Program-made: the position numbers and the translations under genes
The notes under the pieces: model-generated
What the model saw: the letters and a program-made list of their open reading frames with translations, nothing else
The model's database searches: none
Told to the model about the DNA's origin: nothing
Shown here: in pieces, positions 9,046-17,358 of the stretch
How the letters are laid out: each line of letters opens with the position of its first letter
How positions within the stretch are numbered: the stretch's first letter is position 1
Origin: Stenotrophomonas sp. 610A2
GTDB taxonomy: Bacteria; Pseudomonadota; Gammaproteobacteria; Xanthomonadales; Xanthomonadaceae
DNA length: 64,000 nt
Assembly (NCBI RefSeq): GCF_030549615.1
Contig: NZ_CP130832.1
Span: forward strand, 2,852,001 to 2,916,000
Direction: 5' to 3'

Positions 9046-10452
9046 ATGACCCTGCGCCTGCACAACAACCTGACGCGGCAGCTGGAGCCGTTTGCTCCGC
9101 TCGACCCCGCCGCCCCCACCATGTATGTGTGCGGCCCCACGGTCTATAACTATGTACATATCGGCAATGCGCGCGGCCCGGTGGTCTTCGGGGTGCTGGC
9201 CGACCTGCTGCGCCGCCGCTACGGAAAGCTGCGCTACGCCCGCAACATCACCGACGTTGACGACAAGATCAACGCCGCGGCCAAGGACCAGGGGGTGCCG
9301 ATCTCGGCCATCACTGACCGTTTTGCCGCCGCCTACCGCGAGGACATGGCCGCGCTCGGCGTGGTCCCGCCGGAGATCGAGCCGGAAGCCACCGCGCATA
9401 TGCCGCAGATCATCGCCATGATCGAGCAGCTGATCAGCACCGATCACGCCTACGCCGCCGAGGGCCATGTGCTGTTTTCGGTCAGCAGCTTCGCCGATTA
9501 CGGCAAGCTCTCGCGCCGGGACCCGGAGGAAATGCTGGCCGGCGCCCGCGTCGAAGTGGCCCCGTACAAGCGTGATGCCGGCGACTTCGTGCTGTGGAAG
9601 CCCTCCAGCGACGACCTGCCGGGCTGGGCCTCGCCCTGGGGCCGTGGCCGTCCGGGCTGGCATATCGAGTGCTCGGCAATGGCTGCAGCGCATCTGGGCC
9701 CGACCATCGACATCCATGCCGGCGGCGTCGATCTGCAGTTTCCGCACCACGAGAACGAGATCGCGCAGAGCGTCTGCGCCCACGGCGGCCAGACCTTCGC
9801 CCGCTTCTGGCTGCACAACGGCATGCTCAACTTCGACGGCGGCAAGATGAGCAAGTCGATCGGCAATATCCAGCGTGTGCACGACCTCGTCCGCCAGCAT
9901 CCGCCGGAAGCGCTGCGCTATGCGCTGCTGTCGGCGCATTACCGGCAGCCGCTGGAGTGGTCCGATGCGCTGATCGAGCAGTCGGTTAAGACGTTAGACG
10001 GCCTTTACAGAACGTTGCTCATCACAGACACCCTTCATGCAGAGCCAATCGTGCCTTCCAGCATCGAAGAGGCGCTTAACGATGACATCAACACTCCCAA
10101 GGCTCTCGCAATAATCGCTGAGATTGCAAAGAAGATTCGCTATAAATTCGCCCCTCCCGGCGGGCCTGCGTACGAGCAAGTTGGCGACAAGGCGCTGGAA
10201 CTCGCGAACCTGAAGAGCGAGCTTCTTGGTGCAGGCTTGGCCCTGGGCCTTCTGCAGCAAGCACCCAATGCATGGTTCACACGAGGAACTTCTGCAGCCG
10301 ACGATGCGCGCATCCAGGCACTGATCGATGAACGCATTGCCGCCAAGCAGGCGCGCGATTTCGGCCGCGCCGATGCCATCCGCGATCAGTTGGCTGCGGA
10401 GAACATCGTGCTGGAAGACACGCCGCAGGGTGTGCGCTGGAAGCGCGGGTAA
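9046..10452 (+). CDS. cysS: cysteinyl-tRNA synthetase, with atypical internal block
   Basis: Charges tRNA-Cys. The 468-residue class I synthetase shows [10 protein letters not shown] with the zinc cysteine near residue 28, the HIGH-type HIGN, the zinc-region HIECSAM, and KMSKS ([10 protein letters not shown] near residue 267). The ATG at 9046 starts the conserved N-terminus; a TAGAAT -10-like hexamer lies at 9014-9019. From about 9985 to 10305 the codon choice changes sharply (TTA, CTT, AGA, ATA, ACA, CGA, GGA), then returns to the GC-rich local style. The frame is intact, so this looks like homologous replacement of part of the C-terminal anticodon region. Confidence 0.95.
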   Translation: MTLRLHNNLTRQLEPFAPLDPAAPTMYVCGPTVYNYVHIGNARGPVVFGVLADLLRRRYGKLRYARNITDVDDKINAAAKDQGVPISAITDRFAAAYREDMAALGVVPPEIEPEATAHMPQIIAMIEQLISTDHAYAAEGHVLFSVSSFADYGKLSRRDPEEMLAGARVEVAPYKRDAGDFVLWKPSSDDLPGWASPWGRGRPGWHIECSAMAAAHLGPTIDIHAGGVDLQFPHHENEIAQSVCAHGGQTFARFWLHNGMLNFDGGKMSKSIGNIQRVHDLVRQHPPEALRYALLSAHYRQPLEWSDALIEQSVKTLDGLYRTLLITDTLHAEPIVPSSIEEALNDDINTPKALAIIAEIAKKIRYKFAPPGGPAYEQVGDKALELANLKSELLGAGLALGLLQQAPNAWFTRGTSAADDARIQALIDERIAAKQARDFGRADAIRDQLAAENIVLEDTPQGVRWKRG

Positions 10453-10458
10453 GGCTTG

Positions 10459-10502
10459 CCCTCACCCCAACCCCTCTCCCGCGCGCGGGAGAGGGGCTTG
10501 AG
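10459..10502. repeat. CCCTCACCCCAACCCCTCTCCC-type palindrome, forward copy
   Basis: Copy directly after cysS. With the inverted copy at 10545-10585 it forms a pair separated by about 42 bases, able to fold as one long stem. Confidence 0.7.
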
Positions 10503-10544
10503 CGAAAGCTGCAATTGCACATATAGCGTCCGCTCGCGGCGCAC

Positions 10545-10585
10545 TGAGCCCCTCTCCCACCGGGAGAGGGGTTGGGGTGAGGGGG
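10545..10585. repeat. CCCTCACCCCAACCCCTCTCCC-type palindrome, inverted copy
   Basis: Inverted partner of the element at 10459; it ends 65 bases before the sufE start. Confidence 0.7.
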
Positions 10586-10650
10586 ACCTCCCGCTACCCC
10601 ACTCCAAAGCCCCTCGCCACCAAGGCGACCGGCCAAGCACAGGACCAACC

Positions 10651-11088
10651 ATGATCAACTCCCCCTTCCCGCTCGAACCCACCCCCGCCGAAGCCCAGGC
10701 CGCCATCGCCGAGGAGTTCTCCTTCTTCGGTGACTGGTCCGAGCGCTACCAGTACCTGATCGACCTTGGCCGCAAGCTGCCCACTTTCCCGGAAGAATGG
10801 AAGACCGAAGAGCACCGCCTGCTCGGTTGCCAGTCCATGGTCTGGATCGTGCCCGAAGGCGATGCCGACAAGCTGGTGTTCCACGCGATCAGCGATTCGG
10901 CGATTGTCTCTGGCCTGATCTACCTGGCCCTGCGCGTGTACTCCGGCCGCTCGGCCAGCGAGATCCTCGCCACCGAACCGGACTACGTGTCAGCCATTGG
11001 TCTGGCCAAGCACCTGTCGCCGACCCGCAGCAATGGCCTTGCGGCGATGCTGGCCTTCATCCGCGAAACCGCCCAAGCCAAGCAGTGA
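10651..11088 (+). CDS. sufE: SufE-family cysteine desulfuration protein
   Basis: Accepts sulfur from a cysteine desulfurase (SufS) for Fe-S cluster assembly. The 145-residue protein has the active-site cysteine in HRLLGCQSMVW (about residue 58) and the family start AQAAIAEEFSFFGDWSERYQYLIDLGR. ATG at 10651. No suf genes lie next to it, and its 3' end overlaps the GTG start of the next gene, so it is translationally coupled to an MFS transporter. Confidence 0.92.
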   Translation: MINSPFPLEPTPAEAQAAIAEEFSFFGDWSERYQYLIDLGRKLPTFPEEWKTEEHRLLGCQSMVWIVPEGDADKLVFHAISDSAIVSGLIYLALRVYSGRSASEILATEPDYVSAIGLAKHLSPTRSNGLAAMLAFIRETAQAKQ

Positions 11089-12320
11089 ACAACACCGGCT
11101 CCATCTCCGAGTTGTTGCGCCAGCCCGGCTACGTCCAGCTGCTGCTGTACCGCATCGCTGGCATGCTGTCCTACCAGATCGTCGCGGTCACGGTCGGCTG
11201 GCATATCTATGAAGTCACCCGTAATCCGTTCTCGCTGGGCCTGATCGGCCTGGCCGAGGTGCTGCCCTACTTCTGCGTGGCGCCGTTTGCCGGTTATCTG
11301 GTGGATCACCTGCCGCGTCGCAAGCTGGGCATGACGGCCTGTCTGGGACTGATCGCTACTGCCATCATGTTGGTGGCAGTGGCTACCGGCTGGCTGCCGG
11401 TCAAAGGCGTGTGGCCAATCTATCTTGCGGTCGCACTGACCGGCATGGTCCGCGCCTTCCTGTCGCCGGTCTACAACGCCTTGTTCGCACGCGTGCTTAA
11501 ACGTGAGCAGTTCGCACGTGGTGCCGGTTTCGGCACCGTGGTGTTCCAGATGGGCATGGTGATCGGCCCCGCGCTGGGCGGCGTGCTGGTCGCAGTTGGC
11601 GGCAAGGGCCTGTCCTATGGTGTGGCGGCAACGATGGCCGTGCTGGCACTGCTCGCCCTGGCGTCACTCAAGGTCAGCGAACCGGCGCCGCCGCAGACCC
11701 GCGCACCGATCTTCGCCAGCATCGCCGAAGGCGCGCGCTTCGTGCTGTCCAACCAGATCATGCTCGGCGCGATGGCACTGGACATGTTCTCGGTGTTGCT
11801 TGGCGGCGTGGTGGCAATGCTGCCGGCCTTCATCCAGGACATCCTGCACTACGGCCCGGAAGGTCTGGGCATCCTGCGTGCGGCACCCGCATTGGGCTCG
11901 ATCGCGGTCGGCCTGTGGCTGGCACGTCATCCCTTGCGGCGCAATGCCGGGCGCGTGCTGCTGTTTGCAGTGGCTGGCTTCGGCCTGTGCGTGATCGCCT
12001 TTGGCCTGTCCAAGAGCTTCTGGTTGTCGGCCATGATCCTGGTCTTCTACGGCGCCTGCGATGGCGTGTCGGTGGTGGTGCGTTCAACCATCATGCAGCT
12101 GGTGACGCCGGATGAAATGCGCGGCAGGGTGTCGTCGATCAACGGCATCTTCATCAGCTCGTCCAACGAACTGGGCGCGTTCTACGGCGGCAGCATGGCG
12201 CGCCTGCTGACCCTGGTGCCTGCGGTAGTCATCGGCGGTTGCGCGGTGCTTGGCGTGGCCGCCATCACCGCATGGAAAGCGCCGCAGCTGCGCAAGCTCG
12301 ACAACCTGCAGGACCTGTAA
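11085..12320 (+). CDS. MFS transporter (EntS/drug-exporter-like)
   Basis: Major-facilitator membrane protein of 411 residues, with about 12 hydrophobic segments and a cytoplasmic loop YLVDHLPRRKLGM after TM2 like the MFS A-motif. The family resembles EntS-type exporters (DHA3). The start is the GTG at 11085, which overlaps the sufE stop as GTGA; no ATG fits the conserved N-terminus. The substrate cannot be told. A GC-rich hairpin follows the stop. Confidence 0.85.
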   Translation: MNNTGSISELLRQPGYVQLLLYRIAGMLSYQIVAVTVGWHIYEVTRNPFSLGLIGLAEVLPYFCVAPFAGYLVDHLPRRKLGMTACLGLIATAIMLVAVATGWLPVKGVWPIYLAVALTGMVRAFLSPVYNALFARVLKREQFARGAGFGTVVFQMGMVIGPALGGVLVAVGGKGLSYGVAATMAVLALLALASLKVSEPAPPQTRAPIFASIAEGARFVLSNQIMLGAMALDMFSVLLGGVVAMLPAFIQDILHYGPEGLGILRAAPALGSIAVGLWLARHPLRRNAGRVLLFAVAGFGLCVIAFGLSKSFWLSAMILVFYGACDGVSVVVRSTIMQLVTPDEMRGRVSSINGIFISSSNELGAFYGGSMARLLTLVPAVVIGGCAVLGVAAITAWKAPQLRKLDNLQDL

Positions 12321-12330
12321 CCCAATACAG

Positions 12331-12359
12331 GCCGGGGCAAGCAGCAAGCTTGCCCCGGC
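12331..12359. terminator. hairpin between convergent MFS and GH3 genes
   Basis: Perfect 12-bp stem GCCGGGGCAAGC/GCTTGCCCCGGC with a 5-base loop between two convergent genes. It has no long T-run, but its position suggests a bidirectional terminator. Confidence 0.6.
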
Positions 12360-12385
12360 TGCTGGATCTCAAGCGAATGCACCCA

Positions 12386-14707
12386 TCAAGGCGCGTACTC
12401 GCTTTCCTGCTGCTTCTGGAATGCCTGCTGCGCGCGTATATCACGCGAAGACGCACCCACACGCAGGCTGTAGGTGCCCGCATCGGCCACCCAGCGGCCC
12501 CGGCTTGCATCGAACGAAGCCAGGTCTTTGCCGTCGATCTCGAACTGCAGCACCTGCGATTGCCCGGGTTGCAGCTCAGCGGTCTTGGCGAACGCACGTA
12601 GCTCCTGCGCAGGCTTTTCCAACGCGCCCTGTGGTGCACTCACGTAGACCTGTGCCGCCTCGCGCCCGGCAACCTTGCCGGTATTGGTGACCTTGACGCT
12701 GGCACGCACCAGACCCGGCTGGCTGGCGTCGACCTGCAGATCGCTGTAACCGAACGTGGTGTATGACAGGCCAAAGCCAAACGGATAGGCGACCTCGACC
12801 TTGTGCGTATCGAAGTGGCGATAGCCCACCCAGATGCCGTCGCTGTATTCCACCTCGGCTGCGCGTGCGATCTGGCCGAACAGGGACTTGTCGTTCGGAT
12901 CAGGGCCCAGCAGCTCCTTGCCGGGAAATCCTTTGCTTGCCGGGTAGTCGCTCAACTGCAGGGCAAACGTGTCAACCAACTTCCCGGAGGGATTGACCGC
13001 CCCGGAGAGTACATCCGCTATTGCATTGCCCGCCTCCTGCCCGGGCTGCCATGCCAGCAGGATCGCGTCAGCAAAACGGTTCCAGCTGGCGGTCTCGATC
13101 ACACCGCCAACGTTGAGCACCACCACAAGTTTCTTGCCCTGCGCGTGGAAAGCACTGGCGGTACGTTCAAGCAATGCATGCTCGGCCGGCGTCAAGCGAA
13201 AATCACCTTCGTCCTTGCGATCAACGAACTCACCTGAGCCGCGGCCGATGGTCACCACCGCGACATCTTGCTGTTGCGCCAGCCGCCGCAACGCCTCGTC
13301 GCTTACAAGCCGTTCGGCAATCCGTGGCGGGCTCAGGTACCACTCCGTCTTCGGCAGTTTGGCAACCTCTTCACCGATATAACGACTGTAGTCCTGATCC
13401 AGCCCACTCGCGTTGCTGAAGCCGACGTTCTGCAGGCCGCGCTGCAAGCTGACGGAATAGGCCTCGTTGACATCGCCACTTCCCGTTCCGCCGATGATCA
13501 CCTCGTAGCTGGCATGGCCAAGCAGGGCCACCTTGGCTGCAGCAGGCAATGGAAGTGTCGTGTCGGCGTTCTTCAGCAACACCATGCCCTGTGTTGCAGC
13601 GCTACGCGAAATCTGCGCCCCAGCCTGTAGATCCGGCTGGTCCGAATGCGGCAATTGCCTGAATGCCCGGCTACGCAGGATCAGCTCCAGTATCCGGGTG
13701 ACGTTGCGATCCAATACCGATTCACTCAACGTACTGTCAGCTACCGCCGCGAGGATGCTCCTGCGCTGTTTGCCGGTCCCTGGCATCAACAACTCATTGC
13801 CTGCACGCATCTGTGCAATCGCATCCTCGCCGCCGAACCAATCCGTCATCACCACGCCCTGGTATCCCCATTGCGCGCGCAGCACATCAGTCAGCAGCCA
13901 CTGGCTCTCCGAGGTGTAACTGCCATTGAGCTTGTTGTAGCTGGACATCACCGTCCATGGCTGGCCTTTGCGCGCGGATATCTCGAAGCCTTTCAGGTAG
14001 ATCTCGCGCAAGGCCCTTTCATCCACCTTTGCATTGATGGTGTTGCGATTCCACTCGTGGTTGTTGACCGCAAAGTGCTTCAACGATGCTCCAACCCCGC
14101 GCCCCTGCAGCCCTTGCACCAGGGCAGCAGCGGTCTCACCGCTGACAACCGGATCCTCGGAGTAGTACTCGAAATTGCGCCCACCCAGTGGATAGCGATG
14201 AATGTTCTGCGCGGGCGTCAGCATCACGTCGATACCGTAGGCGGCTGCTTCATCGCCAATTGCGGCACCTACCTGGCGAACCAGTGCCGGATCCCAGGCG
14301 CTGGCCAGTGCGCTACCGATCGGGAATGCGGTGGCATGGAATGTCTTGCCGGGTACATCCTTGCGGGTCGGGTCGATGCGCACGCCTGCCGGGCCATCAG
14401 CCAGCACCAATGACGGAATGCCAAGCCGTGGCACCGCCACGGTCGCGCCTGCCGCGCCGGCCACCTTGTCATCGATGCCACCAACCACCGGCGCCTGCAT
14501 GTCCTCGGGCAACCCGGGGAAATTCATTCCCTGGCCTGTCACAAGTTCGACCTTCTCCTGCAGGCTCAATGCAGCAACCACCTGCTCAAGCGGTGCCGTG
14601 CCCAACTGCGGGAGCTCCTCGGCCTGGGCCAGGTTGAACAGCACAACATTCATCGCGATACCGAGCGTCAACATCGTGCGCCCGGACAGTTCCTGCCTCA
14701 TTGCCAT
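12386..14707 (-). CDS. GH3-family beta-glucosidase, exported
   Basis: Hydrolyses terminal beta-linked sugars, probably in the periplasm. The 773-residue protein has a signal-like N-terminus (ALGIAMNVVLFNLAQAEE region). The GH3 N-terminal barrel contains LKHFAVNNHEWNRN and the nucleophile region GVVMTDWFGG. It is followed by the GH3 C-terminal domain and an Fn3-like end domain. The ATG at 14707 has GGAG eight bases upstream. It lies 199 bases downstream of the OprB-type porin on the same strand, so porin and glucosidase may form one sugar-uptake unit. The exact sugar is not shown by the sequence. Confidence 0.9.
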   Translation of the reverse strand: MAMRQELSGRTMLTLGIAMNVVLFNLAQAEELPQLGTAPLEQVVAALSLQEKVELVTGQGMNFPGLPEDMQAPVVGGIDDKVAGAAGATVAVPRLGIPSLVLADGPAGVRIDPTRKDVPGKTFHATAFPIGSALASAWDPALVRQVGAAIGDEAAAYGIDVMLTPAQNIHRYPLGGRNFEYYSEDPVVSGETAAALVQGLQGRGVGASLKHFAVNNHEWNRNTINAKVDERALREIYLKGFEISARKGQPWTVMSSYNKLNGSYTSESQWLLTDVLRAQWGYQGVVMTDWFGGEDAIAQMRAGNELLMPGTGKQRRSILAAVADSTLSESVLDRNVTRILELILRSRAFRQLPHSDQPDLQAGAQISRSAATQGMVLLKNADTTLPLPAAAKVALLGHASYEVIIGGTGSGDVNEAYSVSLQRGLQNVGFSNASGLDQDYSRYIGEEVAKLPKTEWYLSPPRIAERLVSDEALRRLAQQQDVAVVTIGRGSGEFVDRKDEGDFRLTPAEHALLERTASAFHAQGKKLVVVLNVGGVIETASWNRFADAILLAWQPGQEAGNAIADVLSGAVNPSGKLVDTFALQLSDYPASKGFPGKELLGPDPNDKSLFGQIARAAEVEYSDGIWVGYRHFDTHKVEVAYPFGFGLSYTTFGYSDLQVDASQPGLVRASVKVTNTGKVAGREAAQVYVSAPQGALEKPAQELRAFAKTAELQPGQSQVLQFEIDGKDLASFDASRGRWVADAGTYSLRVGASSRDIRAQQAFQKQQESEYAP

Positions 14708-14906
14708 TTCATGTACTCCGGTATGCGCCCCGCGTGTCGGCGGCAGGACGCTGTGGTTCTGGAAGGGATGCATCCGCATACAGGCGACGCAGGCTCGTCA
14801 ATTCAAGGAAGTCGCTGTCAGCAGCTGGTCAACACACCCGCGCCACAAGTTGCGTTTGCATTGTTGCGATGCGCTCACGGGAGCAACGGACGCGGCCAGC
14901 GCCAGA

Positions 14907-16283
14907 TCAGAACGAGAAAGTCAGCTGACTCTGCAGATTCACCGCGTCGGGATGCTGCGTGGTGACCACCGGGTTGCGCGTGTAGCTCAAGGTATTGACC
15001 CAGTAGATTCCGCGGAACGCGCGCAGGGCGTACGAGACCGAGCCGGTGGAGCTGAAATGCACTGGATCCATGCCAAGGGAACCGAGATAGCGATGTGCGT
15101 CATCACCAACCTCGGTGCGGGTATAGCCGAAGGACACCATGTCCCCTGGCCGCTTGGCGAACGGCGCCAGGCTGTACAAGGTCACTGCATAGTCAGAGCT
15201 GAAAACATTGTGTTCGGCCGGAGCATGGTCGGCTTTCAGATTGAAGTACCAGCCGCGATAGGGCGTGGATGCATCGGGTTGGCTTAACTGATGATCGGCC
15301 ACGATGTAGAACGCGCGATTGGTTCCCTTGCGATCCGGGTTGCGATAGTCGATGTAGAGCGTGCGGTTGTAGACCGTGCCCTGTCGTATCCAGGTCATGC
15401 GACGACCCGCACTGGACGCAACCCGATAGCCGATCTCGTTGACGTAGATCGGTTTTGCGTCCTCCACGCTCCACTTCAGCCCGGTAGGGTTTGCCTCGCT
15501 GTCAGCCAGAAAGCCATCAGGGCTTTGCGAACGCGCCACGCCAAAGTGGTCGTAGAACCGGCCACTCTTCGAGTACAGGCGGATATCCATGCCAGGCACT
15601 GGCTTGAAGGCTGCCATGCCGGCGAGATTGGGAATGATGCTGGATGGGCCGAGCGCGGAGGATGCCGTGCTCGCGCCCAGGAACAAGCCAACGAATTGAC
15701 CAAGCATTCCGTAGTAACCGTACTGGATGCGCACACGCCCATCAGCGAATTCCTGCTCGACCGACAACTGCGTCACCGCCGCATCGTCGTTCAACCCTGC
15801 ATCACGGTAGACCGTGCGCCAGCTGTTTGCTTCAAAGGTGAGCTGTGATTTCTTTCCCCACCAACCCAAACGCGACAAATCGTAGGTGGTGATGGTTGCC
15901 AGCGTGCCACTGAAACTCGGTCGCTGGCCGTTGTACACCTGCGGGCGGGCTTCCTGTCCACGCAGGTCATAGGTTTCCGATGCGCTGTAGAAGCCCATGA
16001 ACATCCAACCCTTGTCGTACAGCTTCGGCCTAAGGCCCAACAGCTCAGGCGACAGCGTCTCGCAGGTGGTGATGATCGGCGATTCAGAGCCACGGCTCAC
16101 AAATGCGTCGTAGTCGCGACAGCCTGGCACCGCAGATCCCGCCGACGCCTGCGCATCAGCCAGACTCGCGGCAGATTCAGCGGCGGGCTTCGCATAAGCC
16201 ACGGACGCCGCAAGTACCAGGACTATCGCCAGCACCAACCTGCTGCTGATGATGTCCCTCCCGTTACATCCACGCGTGCTCAT
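14907..16283 (-). CDS. OprB-family carbohydrate-selective porin
   Basis: Outer-membrane barrel for sugar uptake. The 458-residue protein has a signal peptide (residues 14-31, cleavage near VAYAKP), many alternating aromatic strands, and a C-terminal phenylalanine (QSQLTFSF) as required for barrel assembly. The segment GRVRIQYGYYGMLGQFVG and spacing resemble the OprB family. The ATG at 16283 follows GGGAGAG. Gene order with a GH3 glucosidase and a divergent TetR regulator suggests regulated uptake of an oligosaccharide. Confidence 0.85.
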   Translation of the reverse strand: MSTRGCNGRDIISSRLVLAIVLVLAASVAYAKPAAESAASLADAQASAGSAVPGCRDYDAFVSRGSESPIITTCETLSPELLGLRPKLYDKGWMFMGFYSASETYDLRGQEARPQVYNGQRPSFSGTLATITTYDLSRLGWWGKKSQLTFEANSWRTVYRDAGLNDDAAVTQLSVEQEFADGRVRIQYGYYGMLGQFVGLFLGASTASSALGPSSIIPNLAGMAAFKPVPGMDIRLYSKSGRFYDHFGVARSQSPDGFLADSEANPTGLKWSVEDAKPIYVNEIGYRVASSAGRRMTWIRQGTVYNRTLYIDYRNPDRKGTNRAFYIVADHQLSQPDASTPYRGWYFNLKADHAPAEHNVFSSDYAVTLYSLAPFAKRPGDMVSFGYTRTEVGDDAHRYLGSLGMDPVHFSSTGSVSYALRAFRGIYWVNTLSYTRNPVVTTQHPDAVNLQSQLTFSF

Positions 16284-16579
16284 TACTTTTCTCTCCCGAT
16301 TTGATGAAGAGCGGCCTGCACAACAACGTCGACCGCCCACGCTGAGGCAACAGCTCGGCATGCACTGAGCAGGCGAACTCGCCCGACCCAGGCACTCGAC
16401 GTCGGCCTCTCGGCACGTTCTTCATCAGGTGGGGCGGCCGTTGCACGACCGCCGCAATCACTGCGACGGCGCGTTGCAGCTGCGTGCGATCCCCCTCCGG
16501 GATGTTGTTACGGCGATTCGACTCTTTGCCGTTCCGCCGACGCCGCCGCAGTAAACCTAGCAGCCAGTAGGTTTGTCAA

Positions 16580-16602
16580 AAACTGTGACATGGGCACAGT
16601 TT
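16580..16602. promoter_or_regulatory. inverted repeat, candidate TetR-family operator
   Basis: Perfect 8-bp inverted repeat AAACTGTG-N7-CACAGTTT in the 385-base divergent region between the porin and the TetR gene (16284-16668). The size and position fit a TetR-family operator. The remainder of this region holds no gene I can support. Binding is inferred. Confidence 0.6.
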
Positions 16603-16668
16603 CAACGCAGATGGCGCGCGCAGGCGACACGGATACACTGCGCACCTACCGCGAAACTGGAGTGTGTT

Positions 16669-17334
16669 TTGCCAACCTCTACGCAGGCTTCGCCCGCGCC
16701 CAAAGCACGCCGTCGCTCACCCAAAGGTGACAAACGACGACAGCAGATTCTCGATGCGGCAATGCATGTGTTTGCACGTGATGGCTACAGCAATGCCTCC
16801 ATCGCCGAAGTCGCGACCCACGTTGGCCTTACCCTGCCCGGCCTGCTGCATCACTTCCCGAGCAAGACCGACATGCTGCTTGCGGTACTGGAAGTGCGCG
16901 ATCAACGCAGCCCGCGCCTGCCGCACTTGCCGCAGCACTACACGCTCGAGGATGCAGCCGCAGGCCCACCGATCCCCTGGCACCAGGTGGTGGAACAACT
17001 GCGTCTGATCAATCGCGCCAACGCCGACATCCCCGGCGTAATCAAGGCTTTTTCACTACTGAATGCCGAGAGCCTCAGCGAGGATCATCCTGCACAGGCG
17101 TGGTTCCACCAGCGCTCGGAATGGATGCTGCAGTACATCGCACGCAGCCTGCGCCAAGGTCAGGAGATCGGAGAGATCAATCCCGCAATCGACCCGGAGC
17201 AGATCGCCGCCGAACTGATCGCGATGATGGATGGCCTGCAGCTGCTATGGTTGCGCCATCCCGGAAAAATCGAGTTGGGCAGGCACTTCGAGGCCTATCT
17301 TCAACGACTTGGAGAGGCGCTGGCACCGCGCTGA
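16669..17334 (+). CDS. TetR-family transcriptional regulator
   Basis: The 221-residue protein has an N-terminal helix-turn-helix (RRQQILDAAMHVFARDGY, then SIAEVATHVGLTLPGLLHHF, about residues 23-65) and a helical ligand domain. I chose the TTG at 16669 because GGAG lies seven bases upstream and the protein then has usual TetR length. Frame continues upstream to another TTG at 16573, but that stretch would overlap the candidate operator. It is divergent from the porin/glucosidase genes and probably regulates them; this is inference. Confidence 0.82.
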   Translation: MPTSTQASPAPKARRRSPKGDKRRQQILDAAMHVFARDGYSNASIAEVATHVGLTLPGLLHHFPSKTDMLLAVLEVRDQRSPRLPHLPQHYTLEDAAAGPPIPWHQVVEQLRLINRANADIPGVIKAFSLLNAESLSEDHPAQAWFHQRSEWMLQYIARSLRQGQEIGEINPAIDPEQIAAELIAMMDGLQLLWLRHPGKIELGRHFEAYLQRLGEALAPR

Positions 17335-17358
17335 TACGACAGCTGCCAGCTCCTCCGC

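Noticed and set aside
16573..16668. Upstream start (TTG at 16573) for the TetR gene
   Set aside because: No ribosome site, would add 32 non-conserved residues and cover the operator-like repeat; the TTG at 16669 has GGAG at good spacing.
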